Shown: positions 43,996-56,403, counted from the stretch's first letter. The stretch: 64,000 nt of DNA from Pardosa pseudoannulata (GCA_032207245.1 CM063501.1:61179877-61243876); one strand, 5' to 3'. Numbers and translations: made by a program. Notes: generated from the sequence alone by a model not told the origin.

Positions 43996-44536
43996 TCTTT
44001 CATTTTCGATATGAAAACACTTAAGTGTTATGTCCAGTTGGAAATACCAGTCGTCAAATAATCATTAATCTATACAAGTGAAATATCTAGAAAGATTATA
44101 ATGTCATAATATATATATATTTTATCTATATTTTTGCATTATAGGGCGATATTAAACCCACCTATTAAAGCAGCACTTTTCCTATCTTCCTGAAAAATCT
44201 CTTTTCAACCTTTTACTTGAAGGTCAGAATTACTTCTTTGGAAACATCTAAAAAGTTTTGGAATCAAATTTGGAATTATATAAATTTTTAATGATGTCTG
44301 GGATGGTTTATTTAGGTGATCACACACACACACAAAAAAAAAGAAAGAAAATAAAACGAATCGCAACTAATATAACTAAATAATTTTAAATTAAATTAAA
44401 GAAAATAATTTAAAAATAAAATATTTGTAATTTTTTTAAAAGTAAATATTATTGATGTTAAAAAAAATTATTTAATACTTTTTTTTAAAGCTTGTTGGCA
44501 GGAAATATAATAAACAAATTCAATAATATCTATACA

Positions 44537-44592
44537 CGTGCATATATATATGTTTATATATATATATATATATATATGTACGTGTGTGTGTA
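44537..44592. repeat. (TA)n(TG)n microsatellite
   Basis: An interrupted TA run ending in TG repeats. Confidence 0.9.
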
Positions 44593-44756
44593 ATGGGCGA
44601 TTTAAACCCACCACAAATGAAAAAGAGGTATCAATGCTGAATATGGTGCTATGGTCCAGATGAAACACTGAAATCTGGAAATCAGAATGTTGAGTCAGTT
44701 TGGACATTTCGTCTTTGGTAATTCTGACGAGAAAAACAACTAAGTGGTATTATATA

Positions 44757-44905
44757 TGGTCTGAGCCAGCCAATCAGTGTATTAATAGTTAGTCACATGA
44801 TGATGCAAAACTAAGTTACGTGAAGAAGTTATATAAGAATTGTTGAGCTAAGCAATAATTAATTGTGGCATATACAAAGGTGCCAATTTAACTGCAATGA
44901 CAAGG
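44757..44905. repeat. Second copy of the 42361-42567 dispersed repeat
   Basis: It carries CTAAGTTACGTGAAG, GAGCTAAGCAATAATTAATT and AAAGGTGCCAA in the same order as the first copy, at roughly three-quarters identity by eye. Confidence 0.5.
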
Positions 44906-45001
44906 GAGGACAAAAAAAAAAAAAAAAAAAAAATGCAACTTTAGGAGTAAAATAGCCAGAAATTTATTTTAAAATACAATTATAACTCAGCTAGGTTTAG
45001 G

Positions 45002-45003
<2 letters not shown>

Positions 45004-45040
<37 letters not shown>
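45004..45040. repeat. (TA)n microsatellite
   Basis: About 37 bases of TA. Confidence 0.92.
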
Positions 45041-45044
<4 letters not shown>

Positions 45045-45302
45045 GCATGTGTTTCCATGAAACTTTTCTTTTCCAGAGACCACCTTCTAAATAACCAATT
45101 TTTTATGGCTCAGTGGGAGGTCTCTTCTGAGACATTTCACTGTATATATTACTGTGTTACAGAAAATTTTGCATTTTATTTATTTGGTATCCTGATATTT
45201 TTAGCGTTATACTAACCTTTGAATTTCTTGAAATCCTTTCGATACAGCTATGACACAAATTTATTGAAAAATCATATGGCAGCTAAGTAATCCAATGATT
45301 CA

Positions 45303-45720
45303 AATATATACAATATCCATAGAGGTAAACTTATATTTTGTGCAAAAATCTTAACTAATTTTTATTAAAAAATAATGAATATTATATTAATAAAATTTTA
45401 ATCTACAATTAAAAAAAAAAAAAACCAGAATATACATTTACCCACCCAATAAGCTTTCTTGCTTTGAGTTTCCTTGATGAACAAATTTTACTTGGCAATA
45501 TGGTCAATAGGATAATACATAAATACCAAACTTAGTAACTTCAACCAAATGACAAGTAAAAATAAAATTAAACAATTCAATGCATTTTTTTTAATTGGTA
45601 GTTTAGCGGATCCATGACTTTTACTCATTTTACTTGAAAAATCAAGACTTTCCATGACAAAATTAATCCATTTTCTAAATCCATGATTTTCCCTGACTTT
45701 CCAGGTGCGCGGAAACCATG
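45303..45720. mobile_element. Non-autonomous DNA element, family X, copy 2 (left-truncated)
   Basis: It matches the right part of 24187-24976 from TATACAATATCC to the end GGTGCGCGGAAACCATG, at high identity with small indels. The left terminus and about 360 bases are missing, so this is a truncated relic. Confidence 0.75.
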
Positions 45721-47510
45721 TAAATAGCAGAAAATCAATTTAAACTATATATATTACTGTCAATATTTAATAGGATTAGATTCTGAAACAATTTAGAAGA
45801 GTTGATTAATAAGAATAATAAGCTACAAATATTATCAAAATGCAAACTGCACTTAATCACATGCAACTGTTACATCATGATCAGATTATCTGTTGATTGG
45901 TTATCTAAAATTGTTTCCCGGTTTTATAATATTTTTCTTAGTTTTAATTCCTTTACAAATCCAGATAAAAAACAAACAAACCTCTGTACAACAATATTCA
46001 TGGGATCCAATAAAATTACCATTATAGAGAGAAAAAACATAATACATAGGGGGTGATATGTAATTGTAAATTGAATTAAAAAATTCAATACAATATTACA
46101 TCTCAATGTAAGATTTCAATTTAAGACTTATACTATAGTTAGTTTGATATGTTTATGACACAGTAATAAAAATTTAAAAACATAGGGTCAAACTGTTAAA
46201 TATTCTTCAGCATACATTTTTTTAAGTACAAGCATGCAATAAAATTTGCATACCTTAGAAATTTGCTTATTGATAGAATTTCATTATTTTTATTTCCATC
46301 AGTTTTTTTTCACTGTTAAATCAACAAACTATGCATAGAGCCTACAGCATAAAATTGTTGGAAACTGAAGTATCATTCTACAGGAATAGGAAATACAATC
46401 AACTGCAAGAAAAATATCATTTTATAAAGGTTAATTACTGTAAAGAATGTTGGTAAATCAAGGCAATAATAACATTATAATGCATGCAATTTCACTGGGA
46501 CTAAAAAATACTATCATTATACAGGATTTGTCATTATATTGGATATTGTTGTAATGAGGTTTTTCTGCATACCAATTTAAATTTCCCATTTTACAAAGAC
46601 TGTACTACCTATTTTATTAATGTACAGTTTAAACTAAGAAAAGTTGTCCATGGTTTAAATTCGATTTTTTATAACTAAAAAGTTATTATGTTGGCAAACA
46701 AAATATACATTACAGAACATAAAAATCATTTTCTGAAATTTTAATTTAGGTCACATACAATGTTGTGGTCAACTTTTTGATATAAGGGTTAATTTAGACT
46801 GGGATCTTTAGCAAACTTGAATTCATGCCAGTATTGAGATTTACTCAAAGCTTCTGTTGAGAGGCACCTTACTATTCAGCAACCATCTAGACCAGTGATA
46901 TTCAAACTGTGCTCTGCAATACATCTCTTGTAGTTTTATGACTCAAAATAAAAATTGTAAAGTGCTCACACTGGATTAGTGTTTATTGAGGTATCTTTTT
47001 ACGTTTGGAGAACTTTTTTCTTTAAACATAGAAATTAGTTCATGTTTTTACATTTTTAGATTTACTTTTTTATATTATCATAGAGAATTGCACTTAAAAA
47101 ATTTATTCCTGGAGAAGTTTTTAAAAAATTTCTAATAAATAGATAATTTAGTAAAAAAAATCAGGTTTTTCGAAAGGTCTTATTTTTTAATAAATTAACT
47201 TATTTCAATATCTTTTTGATATAACACATTTCTTATACACTGAACTAGTGAATCCCCTACAATCTTTGCTTAATTTACATTTGGTAAAAAATTTTGGCCC
47301 TTCAAAATCATACACATTGAGTTTTTAACGAATTTTCATTACCTTTATATCTAACTACGAGTGTAACATCATTAAAAATTATCCAAATTTACAGCTTTTA
47401 GGTCATCCACTAGTAAATACTATCAAAAGCATTCATAATAATTTTCAACAAAATATTTTAAGAACTTTTTGAGAAATCACATTTTAAGTTTAAACATTTT
47501 ATTAAAAATA
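45721..47510. other. AT-rich DNA without a gene
   Basis: No feature is supported except a lone hAT-like end: CAGTGATATTCAAACTG at 46893, preceded by ATCTAGAC. Its right partner was not found. Confidence 0.4.
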
Positions 47511-47522
47511 CCATTCTGAGAA

Positions 47523-47696
47523 GCCGTACGATGGCCGAATGGTTAGGGTACTGGCCTTCAGAACCGGAGTTCGTGGGTTCGAATCCTACTATGACATGGA
47601 TGTTCGTAGCCGTTCAGAATTGGCTTTAAACAGTAGGTCCCGGTCTCATTAGCCCTCGTGTTGCAAAAAGTAGACTGTAGTGCACTCCAAACCAAA
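47523..47696 (+). mobile_element. tRNA-derived SINE, best-preserved + strand copy
   Basis: The copy starts GCCGTACGATGGCCGAATGG (A-box region), has B box GGTTCGAATCC at about 47576-47586, then a body with CGTTCAGAATTGGCTTTAAA and AGGTCCCGGTCTCATTAGCC, and ends CACTCCAAACCAAA. Flanks CCATTCTGAGAA (47511-47522) and CCATTTTGAGAA (47697-47708) form a 12-bp duplication with one difference. The pol III promoter boxes and tRNA-like 5' end define a SINE. It is not a working tRNA gene. Confidence 0.9.
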
Positions 47697-48524
47697 CCAT
47701 TTTGAGAAAAACACATTTGAGGTTTATGAAAGCTATGAAACTTTAATTATTAAAAATTTAAAATACATGTTTAAATTTCCCTACATTTTCTTTAAAACTT
47801 TCTAATTGCCAAGTTGCTAATTATTAAAAATACTAGAAAAATGTTTAATATAATCTTCATGAAAATTTAAAAAGTTTTGTCCAAAAAATTCTCTTTAAAA
47901 GGCTTTAAATTCACAACTTTTGGTTCCGAAGTTGCTACTTCCGTTTAGTTTTGACAGCTGTCACTGATGTTTAAACAACTATAACTTTTCTTTAAAATGC
48001 CATAGAGACAAAACAAAAACAAATTTAGAAGCCTAAGAGTCAAAATTTTACAATAGAAAAATAAAAAAAAATTTATGATTTTTGGCGAAAAATGACGTTT
48101 TTAACATAGACGGATACCTTAAATAAAAAATATAAGGATAGATTTATTTATTTTTGTAATACAAAACATAATAGCACATCAAATACAAAATATGAAATGT
48201 AACTGAACATGAAAAAGTTAAATTTCAATTGTGGTTTATGTTTTTTTTAAAAAAAGCACACCTTGGTCTCTGATATTAGGGTGACACCTAGAGCATAAAT
48301 TAATGCTAAAGAGTAAATTACATTAGTTTTATGTTACAATTTTGATTAAAAGATACTTGTCCTCATTAAAAAAACAAAAATTTTTTATATACTTCAATTA
48401 TTATTTTTAAGTATATTTTATATTGGGTGGATTCAGGTTCTTTAATAAAATCATACAATTCTGATGGGGAAATTCACAAATTTAAGTGTTTTATTTTCTC
48501 TTTTTATGTTTTGATATGTGTGTA

Positions 48525-48640
48525 TGGAGGGAGACATTACAGTCTACTTTTTTTCTACAGGAGGGAATATAAGACTGGCACTTGCTGCTTAAAAAACTGA
48601 TTACAAATTGCTACAAATAACTGCCAACAGCAGGCTGAGT
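48525..48640 (-). mobile_element. tRNA-derived SINE, heavily diverged copy
   Basis: In - orientation it keeps ACAGTCTACTTTTTTTCTAC, a GCTGCTTAAAAAACTGATT-like body and CAACAGCAGGCTGAG near the head. The boxes are no longer intact. It lies directly beside two further copies. Confidence 0.5.
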
Positions 48641-48664
48641 TAACAAAATTTATTCAATCTTTTT

Positions 48665-48975
48665 GGCAGGAGTATTACAATCTACTTTTTTTACTACATG
48701 TGGGTAAATGAGGCCGATTTTGGTTTGCTTTGGAGTGCTACAGTCTACTTTTTGCAACACGAGGGCTAATGAGACCAAGACCTACAGCTTAAAGCTGATT
48801 CCAAACAGTTACGAACATCTATGACACAGAGGGATTCAAACCCACAAACTCTGGTATCGAAGGCCAGCACTCTAACTAATCAGCCATCGTTCGGCCAAAT
48901 GTGGCCAATAGCTACTGCTTTAGCCAATTCAAAATAGTTGCTAACAACCATGCTAGCAACATGGCAGACAAAGTT
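48665..48975 (-). mobile_element. Old SINE copy split by a younger SINE
   Basis: The pieces 48665-48715 (GTATTACAATCTAC, TACATGTGGGTAAATGAGGCC) and 48907-48975 (AATAGCTACTGCTTTAGCC, CAACCATGCTAGCAAC) form one SINE in order once 48716-48896 is taken out. Confidence 0.65.
48716..48896 (-). mobile_element. Younger tRNA-derived SINE nested in an older copy
   Basis: A full copy in - orientation, from TTTGGTTTGCTTTGGAGTGC (3' part) to CAGCCATCGTTCGGC (head). The flanks AAATGAGGCC (48706-48715) and AAATGTGGCC (48897-48906) are the duplication of the older SINE's own sequence. Confidence 0.8.
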
Positions 48976-49185
48976 GAATGACCAAATGATTTCTCTGTTA
49001 TTTTCTTAAATTATTAATCAGTTTAATTCATATATACTAAAGTTGAAAAGAAGACGTTTAACTTCCAAATTACAAAAAAAATGGGTTCCACCATCTGGTC
49101 AAATAAAAAGAATTGTCATAAAATTTAGCTCAGAAACAATAAATTGACATCCATAATTGTACTTTTATAACTATTGTAGATATTT

Positions 49186-49221
<36 letters not shown>

Positions 49222-51500
49222 AGTAACCTCTACCAGAAATTTTGAATAAAAGCATTGTGAATTTTTTCTATATTTAAATTATCATGCTATCATAAGAATT
49301 AAAAGTGATTTGTCATCAATATTAATAGGATTAACAGAAGTAAAATAAGAATATGCATGCATACAGTTATCTTGTTTCCCCAAACCAAAATTTGTTACTA
49401 TTATTATTTTTTTTTTTGCTTGTATTTCACTACTCATTTATTCCAGTCTGTCTTCAAATTTTTAGGGCTAAGAGCACCCTTAACTATATTACCTTCTTGG
49501 AGGAACTCTATACCTTTCTCCATAAGTATATGTAAATTAGATATTAGTTACATTGCATAGCTGCTGATAGTAGTAATTACAATAAAGGCTGAATTTAAAA
49601 TTTTCATAATGTTATTTCATTTATCTAAATAGCATAACTCATACTACTGGTATTATTAACTCTTGCATTATAACATCTACTGAATGTAAGCTTGCATTTT
49701 TAACACAATCAACTGAAATCAAACTTTAAAAATTGTTGTACTCGGTATTCTGCATTCAGCTAATATTTTATTCTTGTTGCTACATATTTATGTAAATGGC
49801 TGTGCTAGGATGTTAAAAGGCACAACCACCAATACAAAAACTTGTTTCCTAGAGGCCATGATAATTACATGTTTCTGGATTTCATATATAACTACAACTT
49901 TGTTATAATTGTCCAGACCTTTTAAAACTTCCTCATGGCAACCCTAGACTCATCTTATAGTACTCAATTTGCAAACCACTGATTTCTATCTTTTTCTGAG
50001 CTGAGCAGAACAATCTCCCACCAAACAATAATATATCTCTTATTGCTGTGAATTGCATTCTTGTTGAAACAGTAATGTATCAAATAGTAATACCTTATAA
50101 AAGAATGGAAAAGTAAAATTAGAAAAATCAAATTATTTTTAGAACAAGCTTTTATTAAGACAAAACTTAGCTTCTGAATAGAAATAGTGGAAGAAAATAT
50201 ACATATCCTTCTAATATACAGTATATAATAAAATAACTTACTTGGTGTGATTGTATAATTTCAGTTTTACAATCACTTGGTTATCATACAATTCCAGTTC
50301 TTTTCCTAACTTTTCCCTTTAGCCCAGTCGAACAATGAACTATACACAGTTGTACTCTGTGTAAATTAAATTAAACATGTTTAAGTGTATAATAGATCAC
50401 ATAATAGATGTATAAGGATAAAAGAGAGAACTTATGACAAAAATGAGTACAAACATTGTTTTCTATTGTATATTATAATGTCCTCAGAACTAAACAATGG
50501 TTATAACACTGGTAATTTATTTAAATGGCATAACTTATAAAACCTAAAAGAAGCAGAACTGACACATAAAATTTTAATAGCTATTACGTTAAAGAAATCT
50601 TAATTAAAACAAATAAATATATTTATCATATTATATTTGATTAGTTCTTTTTAAGAGGCCTTCACACATATTTTCCTAGATATAAAAACTTTCTTAATAA
50701 TCATGTAATTAATTTTTAGAAAAATAAATTGCTCCTTCACGTTACTCTGAGAAAATACAAAATATTTTAATATATTAATGTTTATTCCATTTTTTTTCTT
50801 TAAGGAAAAAGACTACAAAATAATGGAAGAAACCACAAGATATCACTGAAAGCTTTATTCTAACATACAAAAAAGTAACAACAGAATTTTCTAATTCTAA
50901 AATGTATTTAAGGTATCCAAAAAATCATAACTATGTATACACCCTCAATGATGAGCAAATGTACAAAAACCATAACATCATTTATATATAAAATAGTCCA
51001 AGATAAACATTTTTAGATTTTACCACATGGATACATCTGAAGAGAAATGCATCAAAATTTATTAAAAAATAAATACTAAAATATCCCAGATACTTCATTA
51101 GAATACAAATAGAAAATATCCTTGTACAATATTATAGCAGAGAAAGCAATAAATAAAATATTAAAATAAATACTGGCATTATACACAATAATGAAAGCAT
51201 AAAAATAGATATAAATGTCTAAATGCTGAAAAACACATTGCAATTTTTAACACAATGGTATTAAATACCCATATGCAAACTAAATAAAATAACACCGACT
51301 ATAACATGACCAGCTGGCTTGAATTAAGCCCAATAAAAATAATTTCTTTCATAATGTAAGTCGATCTGTATTAATTACATAAATATACAAAAATAACTAA
51401 AATCTATATACATTTTCACAGATGGATGATACTTCCAAAACCAAGGAAAATGCAATTCAAATGAAGATTAAATTATGATTAAAAGTGCATTACTGTTACA
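48976..51500. other. AT-rich DNA, including the likely 3'UTR of the zinc-finger gene
   Basis: A (TA)n run lies at 49191-49219. On the - strand, AATAAA occurs opposite TTTATT near 51059, a possible polyadenylation signal for the zinc-finger transcript. No further gene is seen. Confidence 0.4.
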
Positions 51501-51570
51501 AAATAGTTTGTAGAATAAACAGACAAGTCTAAAATTCCTCTCATTTCAATAATCAGCAACACATTACATA

Positions 51571-53505
51571 TCACTCAACATTCAAATCCTCAATGCCATT
51601 AGCAGTCAACAGTTTTCCATGGCGTGTTTTTAAGTGGCGCTTAAATGTATTTCTCGTCTTAAAATGTAAATTGCAATCAGTGCAATGATAAGGGGTTTCC
51701 CCAGTATGACGTCTTAAGTGTTCTTTGTAATGACTAGGATGTCTGAAAGTACGACTACAAACTTCACACGTAAATCTACTACGATTCTGGTGAATCAACA
51801 TGTGATAATTCAAGCTATGTTGACGAGTAAATTTAGCTGAACATATTTTACATATATATGGCTTAATACCAGCATGACTACGATAATGATGAATTAAAGT
51901 AGCTTGAGCTGTAAAATGTTTATCAGGACATATCTGACACATAAGTGAATCAGGAATTTTTTTCTTTCCCTTTCCATGTAGCTTTGCAATATATTTTAAA
52001 GCAAGTTCTTTTTCAACTTTTTGCAGATTTTCCAAATTCTCATCATTTTCATTTGCTGAAATTTCATTCTTTGGCACACAAGAATTTGAATGCTTTGTAT
52101 TTACTATATTTTCTACACACTCTAATACTGAACCATTAGCACCATTCACCTTATAGAAAATACTAGAAAACTTTCCCTCTTGCTCTGTCGTAATATTATC
52201 AGTTTGTACTTCCTCTATTTCTCTCTTAACTTTAGTTTCAGTCAGCATACATTGTATACAGTTTGAACAATCACTTCTCTGTGTGTTATTCCCTTCAAAA
52301 TTAATTTCCTCAATTTCAGCTATCTCAGGTAATAAAGGAGTATAAACATATGGGAATGGGGGAGTCCTGATTATTAACTGAGGCAAAACAGATGGCTTCA
52401 GAGAGAGTGATGGGGGATATTTTCGTGGTGGGCTTTTATTCTCTTGAGACAAAATTTTATCACTTTTAGTCCCCCAGCAAACTGCATAATTATGATCTTG
52501 AGGGAAAGGATAATATATGTCTGTTGAATGAGATGTTAAATTAGATGAAAGGTCCATTTTTTCGGAAAAATTGTCTTCACAGTTCAGATCAGATATTTGC
52601 TCATAAACACAAGGAGATTCACTTTCCTCTTCTTTCACAACAGAGTCAGAAAGAAAAGCATACTGCAAATGTTCGTTATAAGAATTATAACACTCCTTAA
52701 AACATTTTTTGTTTAATTCATCATTTATTTCCTCAGTAAAATAAGAGTTTAGTTCAGTCTTCAAATTGTCTTCGTTCAAGTATTTTACACTTGGCTTTTC
52801 TCTTAAATACACAGAATTAAACATCTTTTCCTTATCTTTAACTAAACACTTCTTCATGGCATCTTTAACTTTTTCTGTAACACGCTTCCTATTCATGTTA
52901 TGAAACTTTTTCTTCATTTTTTTTACACAAAACGCTGAACTCTTCGATTTTTTTGACGATTTTAACGGATTTGCACGTGATAAAACGAGAGAAATTTGCT
53001 GTTTTTTCAAAGATTTTTTCGAAAGTTTCTCTGAGTTTTTAGAATTTGTGTTCGGTGATTTGGGAATAAAAAATAGATCCAAAATTCCCTTACTGGACTC
53101 GTACTCACTATTTAACTGCTGGACATGAGACAACAAATGAGATTTTATTTTATCACATGCTTTTTTCTCGTTTCCGAAACTTTTAAAAGTCATTGAACAT
53201 TTTTGAGGTACCAACAAACATTTGTAAAAATATTTCTTAGTAAGTTCATCAGATGTCATTTCTGAAAATTTATCAACCAATGCCTTTACTGGTAAAGATT
53301 TGATATCTTCAAACGTCATAACACTTGTAACAGATTTTTTTACTTGCTTTTTGAAATTAATTGCTGTTTTAATTTCAGGAGAATCATCCGAATGAATTTC
53401 ATTTCTGAGTGTTTCTGAAGCTACAGCAGCTAAAACATCAAGTGGTAACATATTTTCAAATTCGTATGGCGACAAACTGGAAGCAAGATCTATGGCCATG
53501 TTCAT
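51571..53505 (-). CDS. C2H2 zinc-finger protein, four C-terminal fingers, single coding exon
   Basis: The frame stays open for about 640 codons to the stop at 51571-51573. Two ATGs are close together: 53505-53503 and 53499-53497. The second (AACATGG) has the stronger context, so the protein may start MAIDLASSLSPYEFEN. Residues 1-150 look partly helical, and about 150-230 is very Lys/Ser-rich, a likely nuclear-localisation and DNA- or RNA-contacting region. The middle is acidic and low-complexity. Counting from MAID, four C2H2 fingers follow from about 521: CQIC...HYRSH (one residue longer than usual before the histidines), CKIC...HMLIH, CEVC...HLRRH and CTDC...HLKTRH. Only the last is preceded by a classic TGE-P linker. 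It is most likely a sequence-specific nuclear regulator. I do not recognise an ortholog. A 5'UTR intron probably separates an exon ending at 53658 from this one. Confidence 0.9.
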   Translation of the reverse strand: MNMAIDLASSLSPYEFENMLPLDVLAAVASETLRNEIHSDDSPEIKTAINFKKQVKKSVTSVMTFEDIKSLPVKALVDKFSEMTSDELTKKYFYKCLLVPQKCSMTFKSFGNEKKACDKIKSHLLSHVQQLNSEYESSKGILDLFFIPKSPNTNSKNSEKLSKKSLKKQQISLVLSRANPLKSSKKSKSSAFCVKKMKKKFHNMNRKRVTEKVKDAMKKCLVKDKEKMFNSVYLREKPSVKYLNEDNLKTELNSYFTEEINDELNKKCFKECYNSYNEHLQYAFLSDSVVKEEESESPCVYEQISDLNCEDNFSEKMDLSSNLTSHSTDIYYPFPQDHNYAVCWGTKSDKILSQENKSPPRKYPPSLSLKPSVLPQLIIRTPPFPYVYTPLLPEIAEIEEINFEGNNTQRSDCSNCIQCMLTETKVKREIEEVQTDNITTEQEGKFSSIFYKVNGANGSVLECVENIVNTKHSNSCVPKNEISANENDENLENLQKVEKELALKYIAKLHGKGKKKIPDSLMCQICPDKHFTAQATLIHHYRSHAGIKPYICKICSAKFTRQHSLNYHMLIHQNRSRFTCEVCSRTFRHPSHYKEHLRRHTGETPYHCTDCNLHFKTRNTFKRHLKTRHGKLLTANGIEDLNVE

Positions 53506-53515
53506 ACGACGAAAT

Positions 53516-53657
53516 CTCAACCATCAAAATTGAAACAAAACACTAACGTACATCATATTATAATACTTATAAATCTTTCCTTTAAAGATACACATATTAC
53601 ACATTTGAAAATAATAATATAATATTTCACTAAATACAACATAGGAATAACAATTAC
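53516..53657 (-). other. Probable 5'UTR intron of the zinc-finger gene
   Basis: On the - strand the donor TTAG/GTAATT lies at 53658/53657 and the acceptor TTTTGATGGTTGAG ends at 53516, 11 bases before the first ATG. The length of 142 bases is plausible, but this is a reading of splice signals only. Confidence 0.45.
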
Positions 53658-53699
53658 CTAACAAAGCGTTTAGCAGAAAGGCTACCAACGAAACCGCTC

Positions 53700-55374
53700 A
53701 GTTTAAGAAAGCAGACAAGCAGACTAATTCTGGAAAACGATGCCAGATTCTTGTTACTTTCAAAATCATTCTCTTTTGTCAACTGTTGAGGCTAAAACGA
53801 TAGCATATAACATTTTACTTATTTTTAAAAAATTGTTATTTTTGAATAACCTAATCGTAATAGTTTAATAAAAATATTCAATGAATATTTTTCTTCATAG
53901 GCTTTTGAATTACCAAATTAAAGTCTTAATATAAAATTCATAACATAATTACACCAAAAATTTTTTAAAAAATCATTCTGTAATGCTGTATTTTTTGTAT
54001 TTAAACAAACTTTTCTCTTTTTTGTTTGATTTGAAACATAAAAGAGATTTGGAATTTTATAATTTTTTTAATTCCTACTTCATTTTTACTTTTATTACCA
54101 GACTGGCATCATTTTCTGTTTATGGACAATTACGGTGCATATTACTACATGACAACTGAAAGTTAAAAAGCGTTTTCTGTATTGTTTAGAAAAAAACTTC
54201 GGTCTTGTAGTGCCAATTGCATTAGATTCTTGCAAATATTTAATAGTATATTATAGCGGTGAGTGTTTCTTCATCTTTCATATATTACTGTACTGTGCGA
54301 TCTTTTTTTCTCATGATGTGCTTAAAATTACTTAGTTTTTTGAAATGGATATATTATTAGATTGTAATTTAAAATAATATTGAGAAATCATGCGTAATAT
54401 TCAATAATAGTTATTGAGTCACACTGGATAAATTTCTGATTTTAATTTATTCTGCTTTTAAAATTCACTACAAACAAAGCTCACCTCTTGCGGCCCTTTA
54501 TCATGTCATAGATACAGTTTGTGCATCTTTGTATACACAATTATATATGTATGTATTTTGGAGGAAAGTGTCACATTTGTAAAATCTCAGGTGAATGAAC
54601 AAGTTTTCACTGATTTATTTAGCACAGATACACAAATTTGATTGCTAACATAACTATTATTTGAATTATACATTTAAGATATTAAGCAGCAAACTGTTCT
54701 GAAGTCTTTCTCGGTGTCTAATCAAGCAATGTGTTTACTCATTATTAAAACATCCTCGCCGTCAGGCAGTTATAAATCACAAGCATTTAACTTTGAAATA
54801 TCGAACTAACACTTATATACCTTAGATGGAATGTATCCAAAAATGTTACTGACTGTTAAATTTCATTTTCAAATTACTTTTTTAAAAGTAAAAGTAACAA
54901 GTTCATTTGAGGGTACTAACTAAACAAATAAGTAAATAAATTGTTTTGTGAAACAGTTTATAATATTTTAAAAGACTTTTCTCCTGGAATTAGGGAAATT
55001 TTTCAACATACTTTAACAACTGTGATAATTTCCATAGGGTAAAATCCAATGCGAGTACAATATGGGCTTAAAATTTGTCTTGCTCATTACAGATAAAATT
55101 ATCCATTTAAATTTAAGGCTTTTTAAAATGGTTGATCTAAATTAGGATACCCAGAAATATGAAGTTTATAATTTGGTATTTAAAATCATATGAAAGGTTG
55201 AAAAGTTAAAATCAAGATATCAACCAAACACTAATTTTTTTATAAATTAGATAAAGTAACTCTTTTAAAGTTATCCTTTACTTTGTGTTATATTCGGCAT
55301 CATATATTGTATTTGATCCTTTCAATGAAGTTGGCTAAGGTCTCCTTGGCCTTTGCAAAGAAAGTAGACTAGCA
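53700..55374. other. Intergenic DNA upstream of the zinc-finger gene
   Basis: AT-rich, no supported gene. It must hold the promoter of the - strand zinc-finger gene near its left edge, but I see no definite TATA or initiator element. Confidence 0.35.
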
Positions 55375-55382
55375 CTCTAAAC

Positions 55383-56149
55383 CAGGGGTGCCCAACACAA
55401 TTCAATTGGTATGCCAAAAAACAATTTACTAAACTGAGGTGGGCAGCACATATAAAAATAAAACAAGTTATTTAAAATATATTATTATCGTGCAATATTC
55501 AAAATATACTTTTTTTTCTTTTGTTTTCATTAATTTATTTTCACCTTGTAACTTCTGATTTAGTTCATTCAGTTTCATTTTTATATCTGTTAAAAAACAT
55601 AAATCTAGAAGCCATTGATCATCCGAAAGTTCACTTATATCACTACTGTACTGTTTTATATATCAAATTAAACATTTTTAAGGTTAGAATTTCAAACACA
55701 TTGTTAGCTTGTGTTTTCTAAATAAACAATACCTTAATTATTCCTTACAATTAATGACAACTTCAGAATAGCCATAAATATAATTTATAACTTTCTTTCC
55801 ATACAACTACCACTAACTGGTCGGACAGAGCATGTGCATGTAACGGAGTCAGCTGGTTATATAAGTAATGGCCGATTGACAGAATATTCTAGAACACTCA
55901 AATTTCAACGTAACCTGTCCAACCCTACTTAAAGACCAGGTTTATGTTGGTTATGTTACTATATTAAGACTTGATAGTATATCAAGCCTTAATGTACATA
56001 ATATCTGATATTTATTATTACAAACATTAACAACTAAAATTCTATGCTTCAACTGTATATAGTCAATATGACTAAAACTTTATAGACCGTTGAAAATTTC
56101 CATTGGGCCGCAAAAAGTTTTTAAATGGGCCGAGGGTTGGGTATGCCTG
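55383..56149 (-). mobile_element. hAT-like element 3 with transposase remnant
   Basis: The ends CAGGGGTGCCCAAC and (reversed) CAGGCATACCCAAC are flanked by perfect 8-bp repeats CTCTAAAC (55375-55382, 56150-56157). The frame at about 55640-55494 on the - strand reads WLLDLCFLTDIKMKLNELNQ then KLQGENKLM. It matches the W-DLAFL-DI--HLN-LN-KLQG block of ZBED5/GTF2IRD2-type hAT transposases. It is otherwise deleted. Confidence 0.82.
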
Positions 56150-56380
56150 CTCTAAACCAAAGTCTTAAGTATGTTTGCACTTCATAACTTTTCTTAATAT
56201 CATTGAATCTGTCATATTAACTGTCTTGAAAATACTTTGTTATACACATATTTATTCTCTTTTATAGTAAAACTAGGCTTCATGTTAGTTTGCTTACTTT
56301 TTATTGTATGGTATATGACTGGTGATCCAGCTATGCTTTATAAGTGCTTACCCCACAGTATTACCATATAAACAATTCTT

Positions 56381-56403
56381 ATATATATATATATATATAT
56401 ATA
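56381..56403. repeat. Short (TA)n microsatellite
   Basis: Twenty-three bases of TA. Confidence 0.85.

Noticed and set aside
46893..47520. hAT end CAGTGATATTCAAACTG after ATCTAGAC
   Set aside because: Only one end is visible; no inverted partner with a second ATCTAGAC.
47523..47600. Possible functional tRNA gene (A and B boxes present)
   Set aside because: The arms do not fold as a full cloverleaf, and the sequence continues into a SINE body with a target duplication. It is a tRNA-derived SINE head.
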